Below are positions 24,849 to 33,932 of a stretch of 64,000 nucleotides of DNA, piece by piece. Positions within the stretch are counted from its first letter, which is position 1. Each line of letters begins with the position of its first letter. The DNA comes from Devosia chinhatensis. Its GTDB lineage: Bacteria > Pseudomonadota > Alphaproteobacteria > Rhizobiales > Devosiaceae. The notes below the pieces were generated by a model that worked only from the letters and a program-made list of their open reading frames with translations, did no database searches and was not told the origin of the DNA. Location: positions 1,227,501-1,291,500 of the forward strand of contig NZ_JZEY01000061.1 of the NCBI RefSeq assembly GCF_000969445.1, written 5' to 3'. Both the position numbers and the translations under genes were made by a program.

Positions 24849-24878
24849 AACCGGCCGCCACTCGCGTGCCGGTTTTTT
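24849..24878 (+). terminator. Expression-platform terminator of the SAM-II riboswitch
   Basis: AACCGGC (24849-24855) pairs with GCCGGTT (24868-24874), followed by a run ending in six T (24873-24878). It sits between the aptamer and the metZ start 17 bp later. Bases GGCCGG of the aptamer could compete for part of this stem, which would give SAM control at the level of termination. Confidence 0.75.
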
Positions 24879-24894
24879 GTTTGAAAGCGTGACC

Positions 24895-26103
24895 ATGACA
24901 AAGACCAACAACCCCCTGAACGATCCCAAGAAGCTCTCTGCAGCGACACAGATGGTTCATGGCGGCGGCATGCGCTCAGGCTTCAACGAGACCAGCGAGG
25001 CGCTGTTTCTCAATTCGGGTTATTCCTATCCCAGCTCCGAGCACGCCGAATTACTGTTCCAGGGCAAGATTGCCGGGGGACATAATTACTCGCGATTTTC
25101 CAATCCGACGGTGGACATGTTTGAGGACCGCATGGCGCTTCTGGAGGGCGCAGAGGCCGGCAAGGCTTTCGCCTCCGGCATGTCTGCGGTCACCAATGCG
25201 GTGATGAGCCAGGTCAGGGCGGGCGATCATATCGTAGCCTCCCAGGCTTTGTTCGGCGGCTGCCGCTATGTCGTGGAAGACTTCGCACCGCGCTTCGGTG
25301 TCGCCTCGACCCTGGTGGACGGCCGCGACTCGGAGAACTTCGCCCGTGCCATGCAGCCCAATACCAAGCTCGTATTCATCGAGACGCCGACCAATCCGAC
25401 GCTGGAGCTGGTCGATATCCGCGCCGTCGCCGACATTGCCCACGCCCATGGCGCCAAACTCATCGTCGACAATGTGTTTTCGACCGCGCTCTTTCAAAAG
25501 CCCTTGGAACTGGGGGCGGACCTCGTCACGTATTCGGCGACCAAGCATATCGATGGCCAGGGCCGCGTGCTGGGCGGCATCGTTCTGGGTTCCAAGGAGC
25601 TCATCGAAGGCGATGTGCATACCTTCCTTCGCCAGACCGGTGCGACGCTCAGCGCCTTCAATGCCTGGGTATTGCTCAAGGGCCTGGAAACCTACGCCCT
25701 ACGCGTCGAGCGCATGACAGACACTGCCGAAAAAGTCGCGGCAGCGCTTTCCGGCCATCCGAAGATCGAGCGGGTCATCTACCCGCATGATCCAAACCAT
25801 CCGCAGTATGAGCTGGCCAAGCGCCAGATGACGCGTGGTTCCACCCTACTCGCGATCGACGTCAAAAACGGGCAGGAAGGTGCCTTTGCGCTGTCGGACA
25901 GTCTGGCGGTCATCCTGATCTCGAACAATCTGGGCGATGCCAAGTCGCTCATCACCCATCCGCGCACCACCACCCATGCCCGCCTTACCGAGGAGGTCCG
26001 CCTCGAAACCGGCGTCACCCCGGGCCTCCTGCGCCTCTCGGTCGGTCTCGAAGACCCCGACGATCTGATCGCTGACCTCATGTATGGACTGGATCAGGTC
26101 TGA
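24895..26103 (+). CDS. metZ: O-succinylhomoserine sulfhydrylase
   Basis: PLP enzyme of the Cys/Met metabolism family that makes homocysteine from O-succinylhomoserine and sulfide. From the ATG at 24895 it has 402 residues. Visible are GHNYSRFSNPTVDMFEDR, SGMSAVTNAVMSQVRAGDH, ETPTNPTLELVDI, KLIVDNVFSTAL and the PLP lysine in TYSATKHIDGQGRVLGG. The GTG at 24889 is an alternative start; both have a weak ribosome-binding site. A SAM-II riboswitch controls the gene. The downstream binding-protein gene overlaps its stop by one base. Confidence 0.93.
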   Translation: MTKTNNPLNDPKKLSAATQMVHGGGMRSGFNETSEALFLNSGYSYPSSEHAELLFQGKIAGGHNYSRFSNPTVDMFEDRMALLEGAEAGKAFASGMSAVTNAVMSQVRAGDHIVASQALFGGCRYVVEDFAPRFGVASTLVDGRDSENFARAMQPNTKLVFIETPTNPTLELVDIRAVADIAHAHGAKLIVDNVFSTALFQKPLELGADLVTYSATKHIDGQGRVLGGIVLGSKELIEGDVHTFLRQTGATLSAFNAWVLLKGLETYALRVERMTDTAEKVAAALSGHPKIERVIYPHDPNHPQYELAKRQMTRGSTLLAIDVKNGQEGAFALSDSLAVILISNNLGDAKSLITHPRTTTHARLTEEVRLETGVTPGLLRLSVGLEDPDDLIADLMYGLDQV

Positions 26104-26924
26104 TGCGGTCCCTGTTCAAGCGCTGCATGTCAGCCTTGGCCTGCCTGCTTCTCGCCTTGCCGGCAGCGGCACAGCCGCTGCCTTATCACGTCGACCCGGA
26201 CGCCCGCGAAATCCTGCCAAATCTGCAACCGGTGCCGGCCATCCGCTTCCTGACCACGGCCGATTTTCCACCGTTCAATTTCCGCGATCCGGGTGGCGAA
26301 CTGATTGGCTTTAATATCGATCTGGCACGACGGATCTGTATCGAGGTCAATGTGGCCTGCACCATCCAGGCCTGGCCCTGGGACCAGGCTGCAAATGCGC
26401 TGGCCGACAATCAGGGCGATGCGCTGATCGCCGGCCTGTCCATGACCCCTGAGAATGGCGAGCTTTACGACTTCTCTTCGGTCTATCTGGCGCTGCCCGG
26501 ACGCTTTCTCACCCGGGCGCAGGCCGTAGAGGGCTTTCGAGCCGAAACGCTCGACGGACAAAAGGTGTCGGTCCGCGCCGGCAGCGCGCATGAGCAATTC
26601 CTGATCCGATACTTGCCGAACATCGAGCGGATGGAATTCGACGACGAACTCGAAGCGCTGGAGGCTGTGAAATCGGGTAGCGTTGCCGCGTTTTTCGGAG
26701 ACGCCATGCGCGCCTCCTTCTGGCTCAACGACAATCTGGCCTGTTGCGGCTTTGCTGGCGAGCCCTATTTCCGCCCCGACCTTTTCGGGGACGGGTTGTC
26801 GATCGCAATGCCCGCCGGGAACGACGCCGTCCGCCATGCCATTGACTGGGCTTTGGTGCGGCTCAAGCAAAACGGCGCGCTCGATGAACTCTACCTGCGC
26901 TGGTTCCCCGTCGGCTTCTACTAG
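26103..26924 (+). CDS. Family 3 periplasmic solute-binding protein coupled to metZ
   Basis: 273-residue amino-acid-type binding protein. The signal peptide (MRSLFKRCMSALACLLLALP, cleavage after AAAQ) is followed by IRFLTTADFPPFNFRDPGGELIGFNIDLARRI, the pattern of SBP family 3, and VSVRAGSAHEQFLIRY later. The mature part has unusually many cysteines (CIEVNVAC, LACCGF) that may form disulfides. ATG overlaps the metZ stop (TGATG), so it would share metZ translation and riboswitch control; uptake of methionine or another sulfur compound is a reasonable guess. No permease or ATPase is adjacent. Confidence 0.82.
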   Translation: MRSLFKRCMSALACLLLALPAAAQPLPYHVDPDAREILPNLQPVPAIRFLTTADFPPFNFRDPGGELIGFNIDLARRICIEVNVACTIQAWPWDQAANALADNQGDALIAGLSMTPENGELYDFSSVYLALPGRFLTRAQAVEGFRAETLDGQKVSVRAGSAHEQFLIRYLPNIERMEFDDELEALEAVKSGSVAAFFGDAMRASFWLNDNLACCGFAGEPYFRPDLFGDGLSIAMPAGNDAVRHAIDWALVRLKQNGALDELYLRWFPVGFY

Positions 26925-26934
26925 GCTTGTCGGC

Positions 26935-27348
26935 TCAAGCCGGAAGCTTGCGGTGCCGGGCGCGGGCTGCGACCTCGATCGCGGCGGTCGTCAGCCGGTC
27001 AAGGCTCAGCTTGTCGCGCAGCAATTCGAGAAAGCGCAACTCTTCCTGTTCGAGATAGAGGTCAACAGCGGTGACTTCGACGGCCAGCGCATAGGCCGTG
27101 TCCTGCAGCTTGGCCGGCAGGACGGCAATCGCATCGTCCAGCACCTTGTCGAGGCCGTCCTGCCCGTTGAGGATGTCGGCGCATTGGTTGGCGACTGTTT
27201 CAAGCCGAGTGCGATCAAAACCCTCGAAAACCGGCAGGCGGTCGATCAGCGCGGTGATGCGCGTCAGTTCCTTTTCGGTTATGGCGCTGTCCGATGTCGC
27301 GGCAACGATCATCACGTGAATGAGGGCATCTTGGGCTTGGCTGGTCAT
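26935..27348 (-). CDS. TerB-like (tellurite resistance TerB family) protein
   Basis: 137-residue all-helical cytoplasmic protein from the ATG at 27348. The acidic pattern MIVAATSDSAITEKELTRI near the N-terminus and VDLYLEQEELRFLELLRDKLSL near the C-terminus fit the two metal-binding halves of TerB-type domains. Stand-alone TerB proteins are common in rhizobia and their role is not settled; tellurite resistance should not be assumed. It is divergent from lysK and convergent with the binding-protein gene, with only 10 bp between their stops. Confidence 0.72.
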   Translation of the reverse strand: MTSQAQDALIHVMIVAATSDSAITEKELTRITALIDRLPVFEGFDRTRLETVANQCADILNGQDGLDKVLDDAIAVLPAKLQDTAYALAVEVTAVDLYLEQEELRFLELLRDKLSLDRLTTAAIEVAARARHRKLPA

Positions 27349-27492
27349 CGCGCTATTCCGTGGAACAAAACTCGACAAGAGTTAGGGTTTCCAGAGCAGG
27401 CATGCAACGGCCTGCGACATTGACGGCGACCGCTAATCGGTGCACAGAGCCTTCTTCGTCTTCTCCCGTCATTTTTGAAAGGCCGCAACCCA

Positions 27493-29106
27493 GTGTCGCC
27501 CGCCGCTCTGCCTGCCCTTGACCCGTCCTTTTTCGAGCCCGCGCAGAATGCCCGCGCCTGGCCGTTCGAGGAAGCACGCAAGATCGTCAAACGGCTGGAA
27601 AAGTCGGGCAAGGGCGAGGCGGTTTTCGAAACCGGTTATGGTCCCTCGGGCCTTCCTCACATCGGCACCTTCGGCGAAGTGGCCCGCACCACCATGGTGC
27701 GCACGGCCTTTCGCCTGTTGACGCGCGATCAGGTGCCGACCCGGCTCATCTGCTTCTCCGATGACCTCGACGGCATGCGCAAGATTCCCGATACCGTCCC
27801 CTCCAAGGAGGCGATGGAGCCGCATCTGCAAAAGCCACTGACCGCGGTCCCCGATCCCTGGACCAATGAGTTTGCGAGCTTTGGCGATCACAACAATGCC
27901 ATGCTGCGCCGCTTCCTCGATACGTTCGGCTTCGACTATGAATTTGCCAGTGCCACCGACTATTACAAGTCCGGCCGCTTCGATCATGTGCTGCGCCTGG
28001 CGACCGAGCGCTATGACGACATCATGAAGGTCATGCTGCCCACCTTGGGGCCCGAGCGGCAGGCCACATATTCGCCTTTCCTGCCGATCTCCCCGATTTC
28101 CGGCCGTGTGCTCTATGTGCCCATGAAGGAAGTCAACGCCAAGGATGGCACCGTCACCTTCACCGACGAGGACGGCCGGGACACGACCGTGCCGGTCACC
28201 GGCGGCCATGTGAAAATGCAGTGGAAGCCCGATTTCGGCATGCGCTGGGCCGCGCTCGACGTCGATTTCGAAATGTTCGGCAAGGACCACCAGACAAATC
28301 AGCACATCTACGACAAGATTTGCGCGATCCTGGGCGGAACGCCGCCGGAGCATTATGTGTTCGAGCTGTTCCTCGACGCGGAAGGCCAGAAGATTTCCAA
28401 GTCCAAGGGCAACGGCCTGACCATCGACGAATGGCTGACCTATGCAGCCACGGAAAGCCTGGGCCTTTACATGTTCCAAAAGCCAAGGGTGGCCAAGCGC
28501 CTGCATTTCGATGTCATTCCGCGCACCGTCGACGACTATTACACCCACGTCGCGGCCTACCAAGGTCAGGATGCGTCGGCGCGCCTCGAAAACCCGGCCT
28601 TCCATGTCCACTATGGCGATGTGCCCAATCCCGATGTGCCGCTCAGCTTCGCTCTGCTGCTCAATCTGGTCGCCACGGCCAATGCGCAGGACACCAAGGT
28701 CATGTGGGGCTTCATCTCTCGCTATATTCCGGGCGCCAGTGCGACCACCCATCCCGAGCTCGACAAGCTCGCCGGCTACGCGGTGCGCTACTTCAACGAC
28801 AAGGTCAAACCCTTCAAGACCTATCGCGCTCCGACCGATATCGAGCGTACGGCTCTGCAGGATTTGCACGACAGGCTCGGTGACCAGCTGGGGTCCACCA
28901 ATGCGGAAGACCTGCAGAACCTCGTCTACGAGATCGGCAAGAAGTATGAATTCGAGCCGCTCCGCGATTGGTTCAAGGCGATCTACCAGGTTCTGCTCGG
29001 CGACGATCAAGGCCCACGCTTCGGATCGTTCATCGCTCTTTACGGCGTTGCAGAAACCCGTAAGCTGATTGCCGATGCTCTTGCCGGCAAGATGCTCGCA
29101 AGCTGA
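27493..29106 (+). CDS. lysK: Lysyl-tRNA synthetase, class I
   Basis: Charges tRNA-Lys in the cytoplasm. This is the class I enzyme found in archaea and alphaproteobacteria, unrelated to class II LysS. The 537-residue protein has the HIGH-type motif [13 protein letters not shown] (about 50-62), [16 protein letters not shown], and the KMSKS-type motif KISKSKGNG (about 300). Start: GTG at 27493 has GAAAGG ten bases upstream; a TTG at 27475 would add six residues but has no ribosome-binding site. A 10-bp hairpin follows at 29116-29143, lacking a T-run. Confidence 0.93.
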   Translation: MSPAALPALDPSFFEPAQNARAWPFEEARKIVKRLEKSGKGEAVFETGYGPSGLPHIGTFGEVARTTMVRTAFRLLTRDQVPTRLICFSDDLDGMRKIPDTVPSKEAMEPHLQKPLTAVPDPWTNEFASFGDHNNAMLRRFLDTFGFDYEFASATDYYKSGRFDHVLRLATERYDDIMKVMLPTLGPERQATYSPFLPISPISGRVLYVPMKEVNAKDGTVTFTDEDGRDTTVPVTGGHVKMQWKPDFGMRWAALDVDFEMFGKDHQTNQHIYDKICAILGGTPPEHYVFELFLDAEGQKISKSKGNGLTIDEWLTYAATESLGLYMFQKPRVAKRLHFDVIPRTVDDYYTHVAAYQGQDASARLENPAFHVHYGDVPNPDVPLSFALLLNLVATANAQDTKVMWGFISRYIPGASATTHPELDKLAGYAVRYFNDKVKPFKTYRAPTDIERTALQDLHDRLGDQLGSTNAEDLQNLVYEIGKKYEFEPLRDWFKAIYQVLLGDDQGPRFGSFIALYGVAETRKLIADALAGKMLAS

Positions 29107-29208
29107 CAAGGTCCTGGAAGTGGGCAGCCTTTTGCCCGCTTCCGCGTTCACACGGTGCTGCGTCCCGCAGCTGCGTCGAAGCGGGAGTGGCGCCCCTGAG
29201 GGTTGAAT

Positions 29209-30243
29209 GTGGGTGCACTAGGCTTTGGTTCGACGCTGCTCACCACAGCGGAGAATTTTCGGAAAAGGCCAGTCTTGGCCTACCTCGTGGCTATTGCCGC
29301 GGTCGCCCTGGCTCTTCTGGTGCGCTTTCTCGTCAACGACGCCTTGCCGACTGGCTTTCCGTATCTCACCTTCTTTCCCGCCGTTCTGCTGACCGCGTTT
29401 TTCTGCGGCACTGGCCCGGGCATCGTGGCCGCCATGCTCTCGGTCGTTGCAGCCTGGTACTGGTTCATCCCGCCGTTCAATTCATTTTCGCTCGACTATC
29501 AAAGCACCATTGCCGTGGTGTTCTTCGTCGCCATCCTGTCGGCCGATATCCTGATCATTCATCTGATGCATTCCTCGCTGCGCCGTCTCAAGCAGGAGCA
29601 GGCACGGACCGCCCATCTCCTCGAGCGCCAGCACACTCTATTTGAGGAATTGCAGCACCGCACAGCCAACAATATGTCGTTTATCGGCGCCCTGCTCTCG
29701 ATGCACAAGCGCCGCGCCGCACATAGTCCAGAGGTCAAGTCGGTGTTCGAGGATGCCGCCAGCCGGCTCGAGTCGATGGCGCGGATTCATCGTCGCCTGT
29801 ACGATCCGACCAATAACGACCTTCCCCTTGGCGCCTATCTCGAGGATTTGCTGCGCGACGTATTCGAAAGTGCAGGCCGGGAGGATATCGCGATCGATGT
29901 CCGGACCAATATCGGCCGGCTCGACGTCAATCGCCTGATCACCCTTTCGCTTCTGGTCAGCGAACTGGCGACCAATTCGATCAAGCATGCCTATATGGAC
30001 CGCCAGGGGCGCTTCTCCATCCTGCTGGAAGATCAGGGCGACATGATCTGCGTTACGGTACGCGACGATGGCCCGGGTTTCCCTGCGGGTTTTGATCCGA
30101 GCGCAAGCGACAGGCTGGGGTTCCGGGTGCTTTCGAGCTTCGTGCGTAATCTCGACGGCAAGCTTGATTTCCGTAGCGAGAACGGCGCGCTGACGATCAT
30201 AACCTTCCCTTCAGCCGATCCGAAGGCTGCGGCGACGGCTTGA
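29209..30243 (+). CDS. HWE/HisKA_2-type sensor histidine kinase with DUF4118 membrane domain
   Basis: About 344 residues. Four closely packed membrane segments (about 20-120, KdpD-like DUF4118 with FPAVLLTAFFCGTGPGIVAA and WFIPPFNSFSL) act as the sensor. They are followed by a HisKA_2 dimerisation helix with the phospho-acceptor in LFEELQHRTANNMSFI and a HATPase with LLVSELATNSIKHAY and DDGPGFPAGFDP. Such kinases feed the general stress response or light/redox pathways in alphaproteobacteria. GAGGG lies six bases before the GTG at 29209; a TTG at 29203 is the alternative. No response regulator is adjacent, so the partner is encoded elsewhere. Confidence 0.87.
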   Translation: MGALGFGSTLLTTAENFRKRPVLAYLVAIAAVALALLVRFLVNDALPTGFPYLTFFPAVLLTAFFCGTGPGIVAAMLSVVAAWYWFIPPFNSFSLDYQSTIAVVFFVAILSADILIIHLMHSSLRRLKQEQARTAHLLERQHTLFEELQHRTANNMSFIGALLSMHKRRAAHSPEVKSVFEDAASRLESMARIHRRLYDPTNNDLPLGAYLEDLLRDVFESAGREDIAIDVRTNIGRLDVNRLITLSLLVSELATNSIKHAYMDRQGRFSILLEDQGDMICVTVRDDGPGFPAGFDPSASDRLGFRVLSSFVRNLDGKLDFRSENGALTIITFPSADPKAAATA

Positions 30244-30244
30244 G

Positions 30245-30892
30245 CTATTGGCTCGCCCAGATGATGCGGGCCACCCATTCAACCTCGCCCAGCTCCAGCA
30301 CGCGGGGCGCATAGGCCGGGTTGAGCGAATGCAGTTCGATCTGCCGGGCGCTTTGCCGCGCCAGGATCTTGGCCATCACCTCGCCGTCGCGTGTCTTGAC
30401 CACCACCCGATCTCCTCGGCGCACCTGCTCGGTGGGGGAAACCACGATACGGTCTCCCTCGCGATAAAGCGGCTCCATGCTGTCGCCGGTGACTTCAAGC
30501 GCATAGATGCCGCTATCGGTCGGGGTGGGCAAAACGATTTCGTCCCAACCCTGTCCTACGGGAAAGCCTGCGCTGTCAAAAAAGCCGCCTGCGCCAGCCT
30601 GGGCCAAGCCAAGAAGCGGCACCGTCCGCTGCGGGGGCTCGGCAAAGCCGCCCTGTTGCAGGAAGGCGCCTGTGCCGGCGAGGAAGGAGTCGAAGCTCTC
30701 GCCGGTCGCTTCGAGAATCTTGGCAATGCTCTCGGTCGAGGGCCAGCGCTCGCGTCCATCCTTGCTGACACGCTTTGAGACATTGAAGGCGGTCGCGTCC
30801 AATCCGGCCAGACGGGCCAGAGCCGAGACCGAATGGCCATGGCGACGCGCCAAGGCGTCGATGCCATCCCAAATGGCCCTGTGTGAAAGCAT
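30245..30892 (-). CDS. XRE-type regulator with S24 (LexA/CI-like) peptidase domain
   Basis: 215-residue repressor-like protein. An N-terminal helix-turn-helix (VSALARLAGLDATAFNVSKR, about 21-40) is joined to an S24 domain in which the catalytic Ser lies in LEVTGDSMEPLYREGD and the Lys in VVVKTRDGEVMAKIL. Proteins with this layout are cleaved or inactivated on stress, or use the S24 fold only for dimerisation. The canonical Ala-Gly cleavage site may be AQAGAGG near residue 98-104. It is not LexA (no LexA DNA-binding domain) and no prophage genes are nearby. It is convergent with the kinase at 29209-30243, with one base between the two stop codons. Confidence 0.85.
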   Translation of the reverse strand: MLSHRAIWDGIDALARRHGHSVSALARLAGLDATAFNVSKRVSKDGRERWPSTESIAKILEATGESFDSFLAGTGAFLQQGGFAEPPQRTVPLLGLAQAGAGGFFDSAGFPVGQGWDEIVLPTPTDSGIYALEVTGDSMEPLYREGDRIVVSPTEQVRRGDRVVVKTRDGEVMAKILARQSARQIELHSLNPAYAPRVLELGEVEWVARIIWASQ

Positions 30893-30910
30893 CTGGCAAT
30901 CCTGAAAGGA

Positions 30911-30920
30911 AAGATATCTT
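30911..30920. promoter_or_regulatory. Palindrome upstream of the S24-type repressor
   Basis: AAGATATCTT is a perfect 10-bp palindrome 18 bp upstream of the regulator start, a good position for an autoregulatory operator. A looser ATACC/GGTAT repeat lies next to it (about 30921-30945). Function is inferred from position only. Confidence 0.3.
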
Positions 30921-31014
30921 ATACCGGGAATACAGTCCTAGGGTATTGTCCGCTGCTGGCCTTGTAAAGACGACGTTTACGTTTTACCCCGGCACTGTTC
31001 CGTGCAGGTGTGCC

Positions 31015-31377
31015 ATGTCCAACACAAATACGCGCTTGATCTACAAGATTGCCACTCCAGTCTCGCTGGCCGCCGCCCGGCATTCCGGCCGATATGACGG
31101 GATGGCCGTCGATGCCGCCGATGGCTATATGCATTTCTCCACGGCCGCGCAGCTCGGCGAGACCTTGCGCCTGCACTTCAAGGGGCAGTCCGACCTTGTC
31201 ATCCTGGCTGTTCGCACCAGTGATCTGGCTGAGCATCTCCTCTGGGAACCGTCGCGGGGCGGCCAGCTCTTCCCTCATCTCCATGGCGGCCCCCTCGAGA
31301 TGGGGGCAGTAGAATGGGAGGCATCGGTCAGCGTCGATGACGAGGGCAATTGCACACTGCCGGAGGCTGTAGAATGA
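31015..31377 (+). CDS. DUF952 domain protein
   Basis: 120-residue cytoplasmic protein from the ATG at 31015. The start region LIYKIATPVSLAAAR, then DGYMHFSTAAQLGETL and the closing LFPHLHGGPLEMGAV are the DUF952 hallmarks. The fold is thought to be related to ADP-ribosyltransferase-like or glutathione-transferase-like proteins, but no activity is established. The stop overlaps the pyrD start (ATGA), and this DUF952-pyrD order is common in rhizobia. Confidence 0.88.
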   Translation: MSNTNTRLIYKIATPVSLAAARHSGRYDGMAVDAADGYMHFSTAAQLGETLRLHFKGQSDLVILAVRTSDLAEHLLWEPSRGGQLFPHLHGGPLEMGAVEWEASVSVDDEGNCTLPEAVE

Positions 31378-32486
31378 TCTTTTCCGCATTGTCTCCGCTG
31401 CTGCGCAATGCCGGTCTTGCAACGCTGACGCGGGACGCGCTGTTGCGCATGGACCCCGAAACCGCCCATGGCGCCACCATAGCGGCACTGCGCCTCGGGC
31501 TCGCGCCGCAGCAGGCGCACAAGGACCCGGCCGAGCTGGCGACGCGGCTGTGCGGAATCGATCTGTCCAATCCGGTCGGCATGGCCGCCGGCTTCGACAA
31601 GAATGCCGAAGTGCCGCTCCAACTAGCCCTGATGGGCTTCGGCATGACCGAGATCGGCACTGTCACGCCCCGTCCGCAAGCGGGCAACGACAAGCCGCGC
31701 CTCTTCCGGATCAGTGCTGCTGAAGGCGTCATCAATCGCATGGGCTTCAACAATGAAGGGCACGATGCCGCGTTCGAGCGGCTCAGAGGCCTGCGGGTGC
31801 CTGCAGCGCTCGGCGTCAATATTGGAGCCAACAAGGACAGCGCCGATTTCGTGGCCGATTACGTGCTTGGCGTCACCCGCTTTGCCGATCTCGCAGATTA
31901 TCTCACAGTCAACATTTCCTCGCCCAACACGCCGGGCTTGCGCAACCTTCAGGCCGACGATGCGCTCCGGCGTCTCCTGGGCGAGGTACTCTCGGCCCGC
32001 GCCAAGGCGAAAACACGTGTGCCTGTTCTTCTCAAGATCGCGCCCGATCTCGACGAGGCCGGCATGGACACAATCGCCCGGGTGATCCTCGATACTGATC
32101 TTGATGGCCTGATCGTCTCCAACACCACGATCAGCCGCGAACCGGTCACCGACATGGAGAATGCCGACCAGACCGGCGGCCTCTCGGGAAAGCCGCTCTT
32201 CGATCTCTCGACCCGTCGGCTGGCGCAGATGCGACAGCGGGTCGGTGCCATGCCGATCGTGGGTGTGGGTGGTGTTCATTCGCCACAGACCGCCCTCGCA
32301 AAGTTCGAGGCCGGCGCCAATGCCATCCAGCTTTATTCCGCGCTGGTCTTTGGCGGTCTCGACCTTCTCGAGCGCATCAAGCGTGGCCTTGTCGCCGGGG
32401 TGCGCGCTGCCGGCAAAAAGAACATTTCCGAACTGGTGGGCACCAAAACCGAGGATTGGGCTGCAGGCCGCGCCGAGCTGACCTAG
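31374..32486 (+). CDS. pyrD: Dihydroorotate dehydrogenase (quinone), class 2
   Basis: Membrane-associated FMN enzyme oxidising dihydroorotate to orotate with quinone, step four of pyrimidine synthesis. 370 residues. The N-terminal amphipathic helix (LSPLLRNAGL) for membrane contact marks class 2. FMN and substrate motifs follow: NPVGMAAGFDKNAEV, GTVTPRPQAGNDKPRLFR, NRMGFNNEG, the catalytic Ser in VNISSPNTPGLRNLQ, LIVSNTTISR and GVGGVHSPQTA. It is translationally coupled to the DUF952 gene. The stop shares bases with the stop of the convergent MATE gene (CTAG palindrome). Confidence 0.96.
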   Translation: MIFSALSPLLRNAGLATLTRDALLRMDPETAHGATIAALRLGLAPQQAHKDPAELATRLCGIDLSNPVGMAAGFDKNAEVPLQLALMGFGMTEIGTVTPRPQAGNDKPRLFRISAAEGVINRMGFNNEGHDAAFERLRGLRVPAALGVNIGANKDSADFVADYVLGVTRFADLADYLTVNISSPNTPGLRNLQADDALRRLLGEVLSARAKAKTRVPVLLKIAPDLDEAGMDTIARVILDTDLDGLIVSNTTISREPVTDMENADQTGGLSGKPLFDLSTRRLAQMRQRVGAMPIVGVGGVHSPQTALAKFEAGANAIQLYSALVFGGLDLLERIKRGLVAGVRAAGKKNISELVGTKTEDWAAGRAELT

Positions 32487-33838
32487 TCAATGGCCTGCGG
32501 GCTAAAGAGCGACGCCTTGCGGCGCTCGAGGGCAGCCCAATAGATCAGGCCGCGCGCCAGAAACCAGCAATGAAGGGCGGCCCAAAGGCCCCAATTGCCC
32601 CAGAGCGGCTGAAGGAAAAAGGCAGCGGCAAGGAAGATCACAAGCGAAGCAATCATGCCATTGCGCATGAGCACATTCTGCGTCGTGCCGATCAGAATGC
32701 CATCATAGACAAAGGCCGGCATGAAGGTTAGGGCGCAGAGCGCTGCCACCGGCATATAGGCCAGCGCATAGGCCCGGACGTCCTCATTGGTGGTCATGAA
32801 GCCAATGATATAGGGGCCCGAAAGGTACCAGGCGATCCCCAGGCCCAGGGCAATCACGAGGCCCCAGATTATGGACAGACGATAGGCGCGGTCGAAGGCG
32901 GGGCGCCAGTTCGCCCCCACAGATTTGCCGGTCAATTGCTCGGCTGCCTGCGCAATACCGTCGAGGAAGAAGCCGACGACCATGAGCAGATTGAGCAAGA
33001 TCGCATTGGCAGCCAGCGGGACCTCGCCCATGCGCGAACCCTGTGCGGCAAACCAGGCATAGGCGCCCATCAGGGCCATGGACCGGATCATCAGATCGCG
33101 ACTGAGCCCGAACATGCGCCGAATGCCCGCCGCATCGCGCATTTCGCCGGGCGCAATGCGGGCTGCGAGTGCGGCCGGGCCGCCATAATGGCGTGCCAGG
33201 ATCAGCAGTCCTGCGCTGGCGGCCACCACCTGAGCGATCAACGTCGAGAGCGCCGCTCCGGCCACGCCGAGCCCCAGTCCATGCACGAACCAAATGGACA
33301 AGACGATATTGACCAGATGCAGCAGCAATTGCAGCGCCATGCCGGTCTTGGCCGCAGCGCGGCCATAGAACCAGCCGAGAAGGGCATAATTGATCAGCGA
33401 AAACGGTGCGGACCAGATACGCCAGTGGAAATAGTCGGTCAGCGCGGTCTCGACCGCAGCGTCCGGTGCCAGCAATCGCACCGCCAACCATAAGATAGGC
33501 GAGGCCAGCAGGGCCATGACCAATCCGATGGTTACACCCAGCACCAGCGAACGGCTGACATGGATCAGTCCATCGCGCGGGTCCCTGGCGCCGACCGATT
33601 GCGCCACGAGCCCCGCCGTGCCGATACGCAGGAAGTAGGCGAGTGAGAACAGAATATCGAAGACGAGAGCGCCCAGCACCAGGCCCCCGAGCAGTGCGGC
33701 GTCACCCAGCCTGCCAACGACCGTAATATCCACCAGCCCCACCATGGGCTCGGTGATAAAGGCGATCGAAGCGGGCAGGGCGATGGTCCAAACGTCCCGG
33801 CTGCGGACGCTGAACGGGTGCTGCGGGCGGACGGACAT
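32483..33838 (-). CDS. MATE-family multidrug/metabolite efflux protein (DinF/NorM type)
   Basis: 451-residue inner-membrane protein from the ATG at 33838 (an ATG at 33856 adds six residues). Twelve membrane segments are predicted in two related halves. The first half starts WTIALPASIAFITEPMVGLVDITVVGRLGD, with the second helix Asp, and the second half starts around MIRSMALMGAYAWFAAQGSR. The pattern is closest to the DinF-like branch. The cation (Na+ or H+) and substrate cannot be read from sequence. Confidence 0.9.
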   Translation of the reverse strand: MSVRPQHPFSVRSRDVWTIALPASIAFITEPMVGLVDITVVGRLGDAALLGGLVLGALVFDILFSLAYFLRIGTAGLVAQSVGARDPRDGLIHVSRSLVLGVTIGLVMALLASPILWLAVRLLAPDAAVETALTDYFHWRIWSAPFSLINYALLGWFYGRAAAKTGMALQLLLHLVNIVLSIWFVHGLGLGVAGAALSTLIAQVVAASAGLLILARHYGGPAALAARIAPGEMRDAAGIRRMFGLSRDLMIRSMALMGAYAWFAAQGSRMGEVPLAANAILLNLLMVVGFFLDGIAQAAEQLTGKSVGANWRPAFDRAYRLSIIWGLVIALGLGIAWYLSGPYIIGFMTTNEDVRAYALAYMPVAALCALTFMPAFVYDGILIGTTQNVLMRNGMIASLVIFLAAAFFLQPLWGNWGLWAALHCWFLARGLIYWAALERRKASLFSPQAID

Positions 33839-33932
33839 GAAGAAGCGACTCGGCAAGATCGGGCGAGAAAATCAGCCTAGCCACAAGATCGCTGCGGGGA
33901 AAGCGACTGCTAAGGGCTACTTCTCAAGGCCT

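Noticed and set aside
26935-27348. Tellurite resistance locus
   Set aside because: Only a lone TerB-like domain is present; no terZACDE genes are nearby, so a resistance function is not supported.
29116-29143. 10-bp hairpin after lysK as a terminator
   Set aside because: The stem is strong (one G-T pair) but no T-run follows it, so intrinsic termination is not supported.
27469-29151. 560-residue open frame antisense to lysK
   Set aside because: It covers a strongly supported class I lysyl-tRNA synthetase on the other strand, its composition (His/Gly/Arg-rich) is typical of antisense shadows in high-GC DNA, and no family motif is seen.
30245-30892. Prophage repressor
   Set aside because: The S24-type regulator is CI-like, but all surrounding genes are chromosomal housekeeping genes and no phage gene, integrase or att repeat is visible.
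32483-32486. Overlapping stop codons of pyrD and the MATE gene
   Set aside because: The CTAG palindrome provides TAG on both strands; it is a simple consequence of tight convergent packing, not a special signal.
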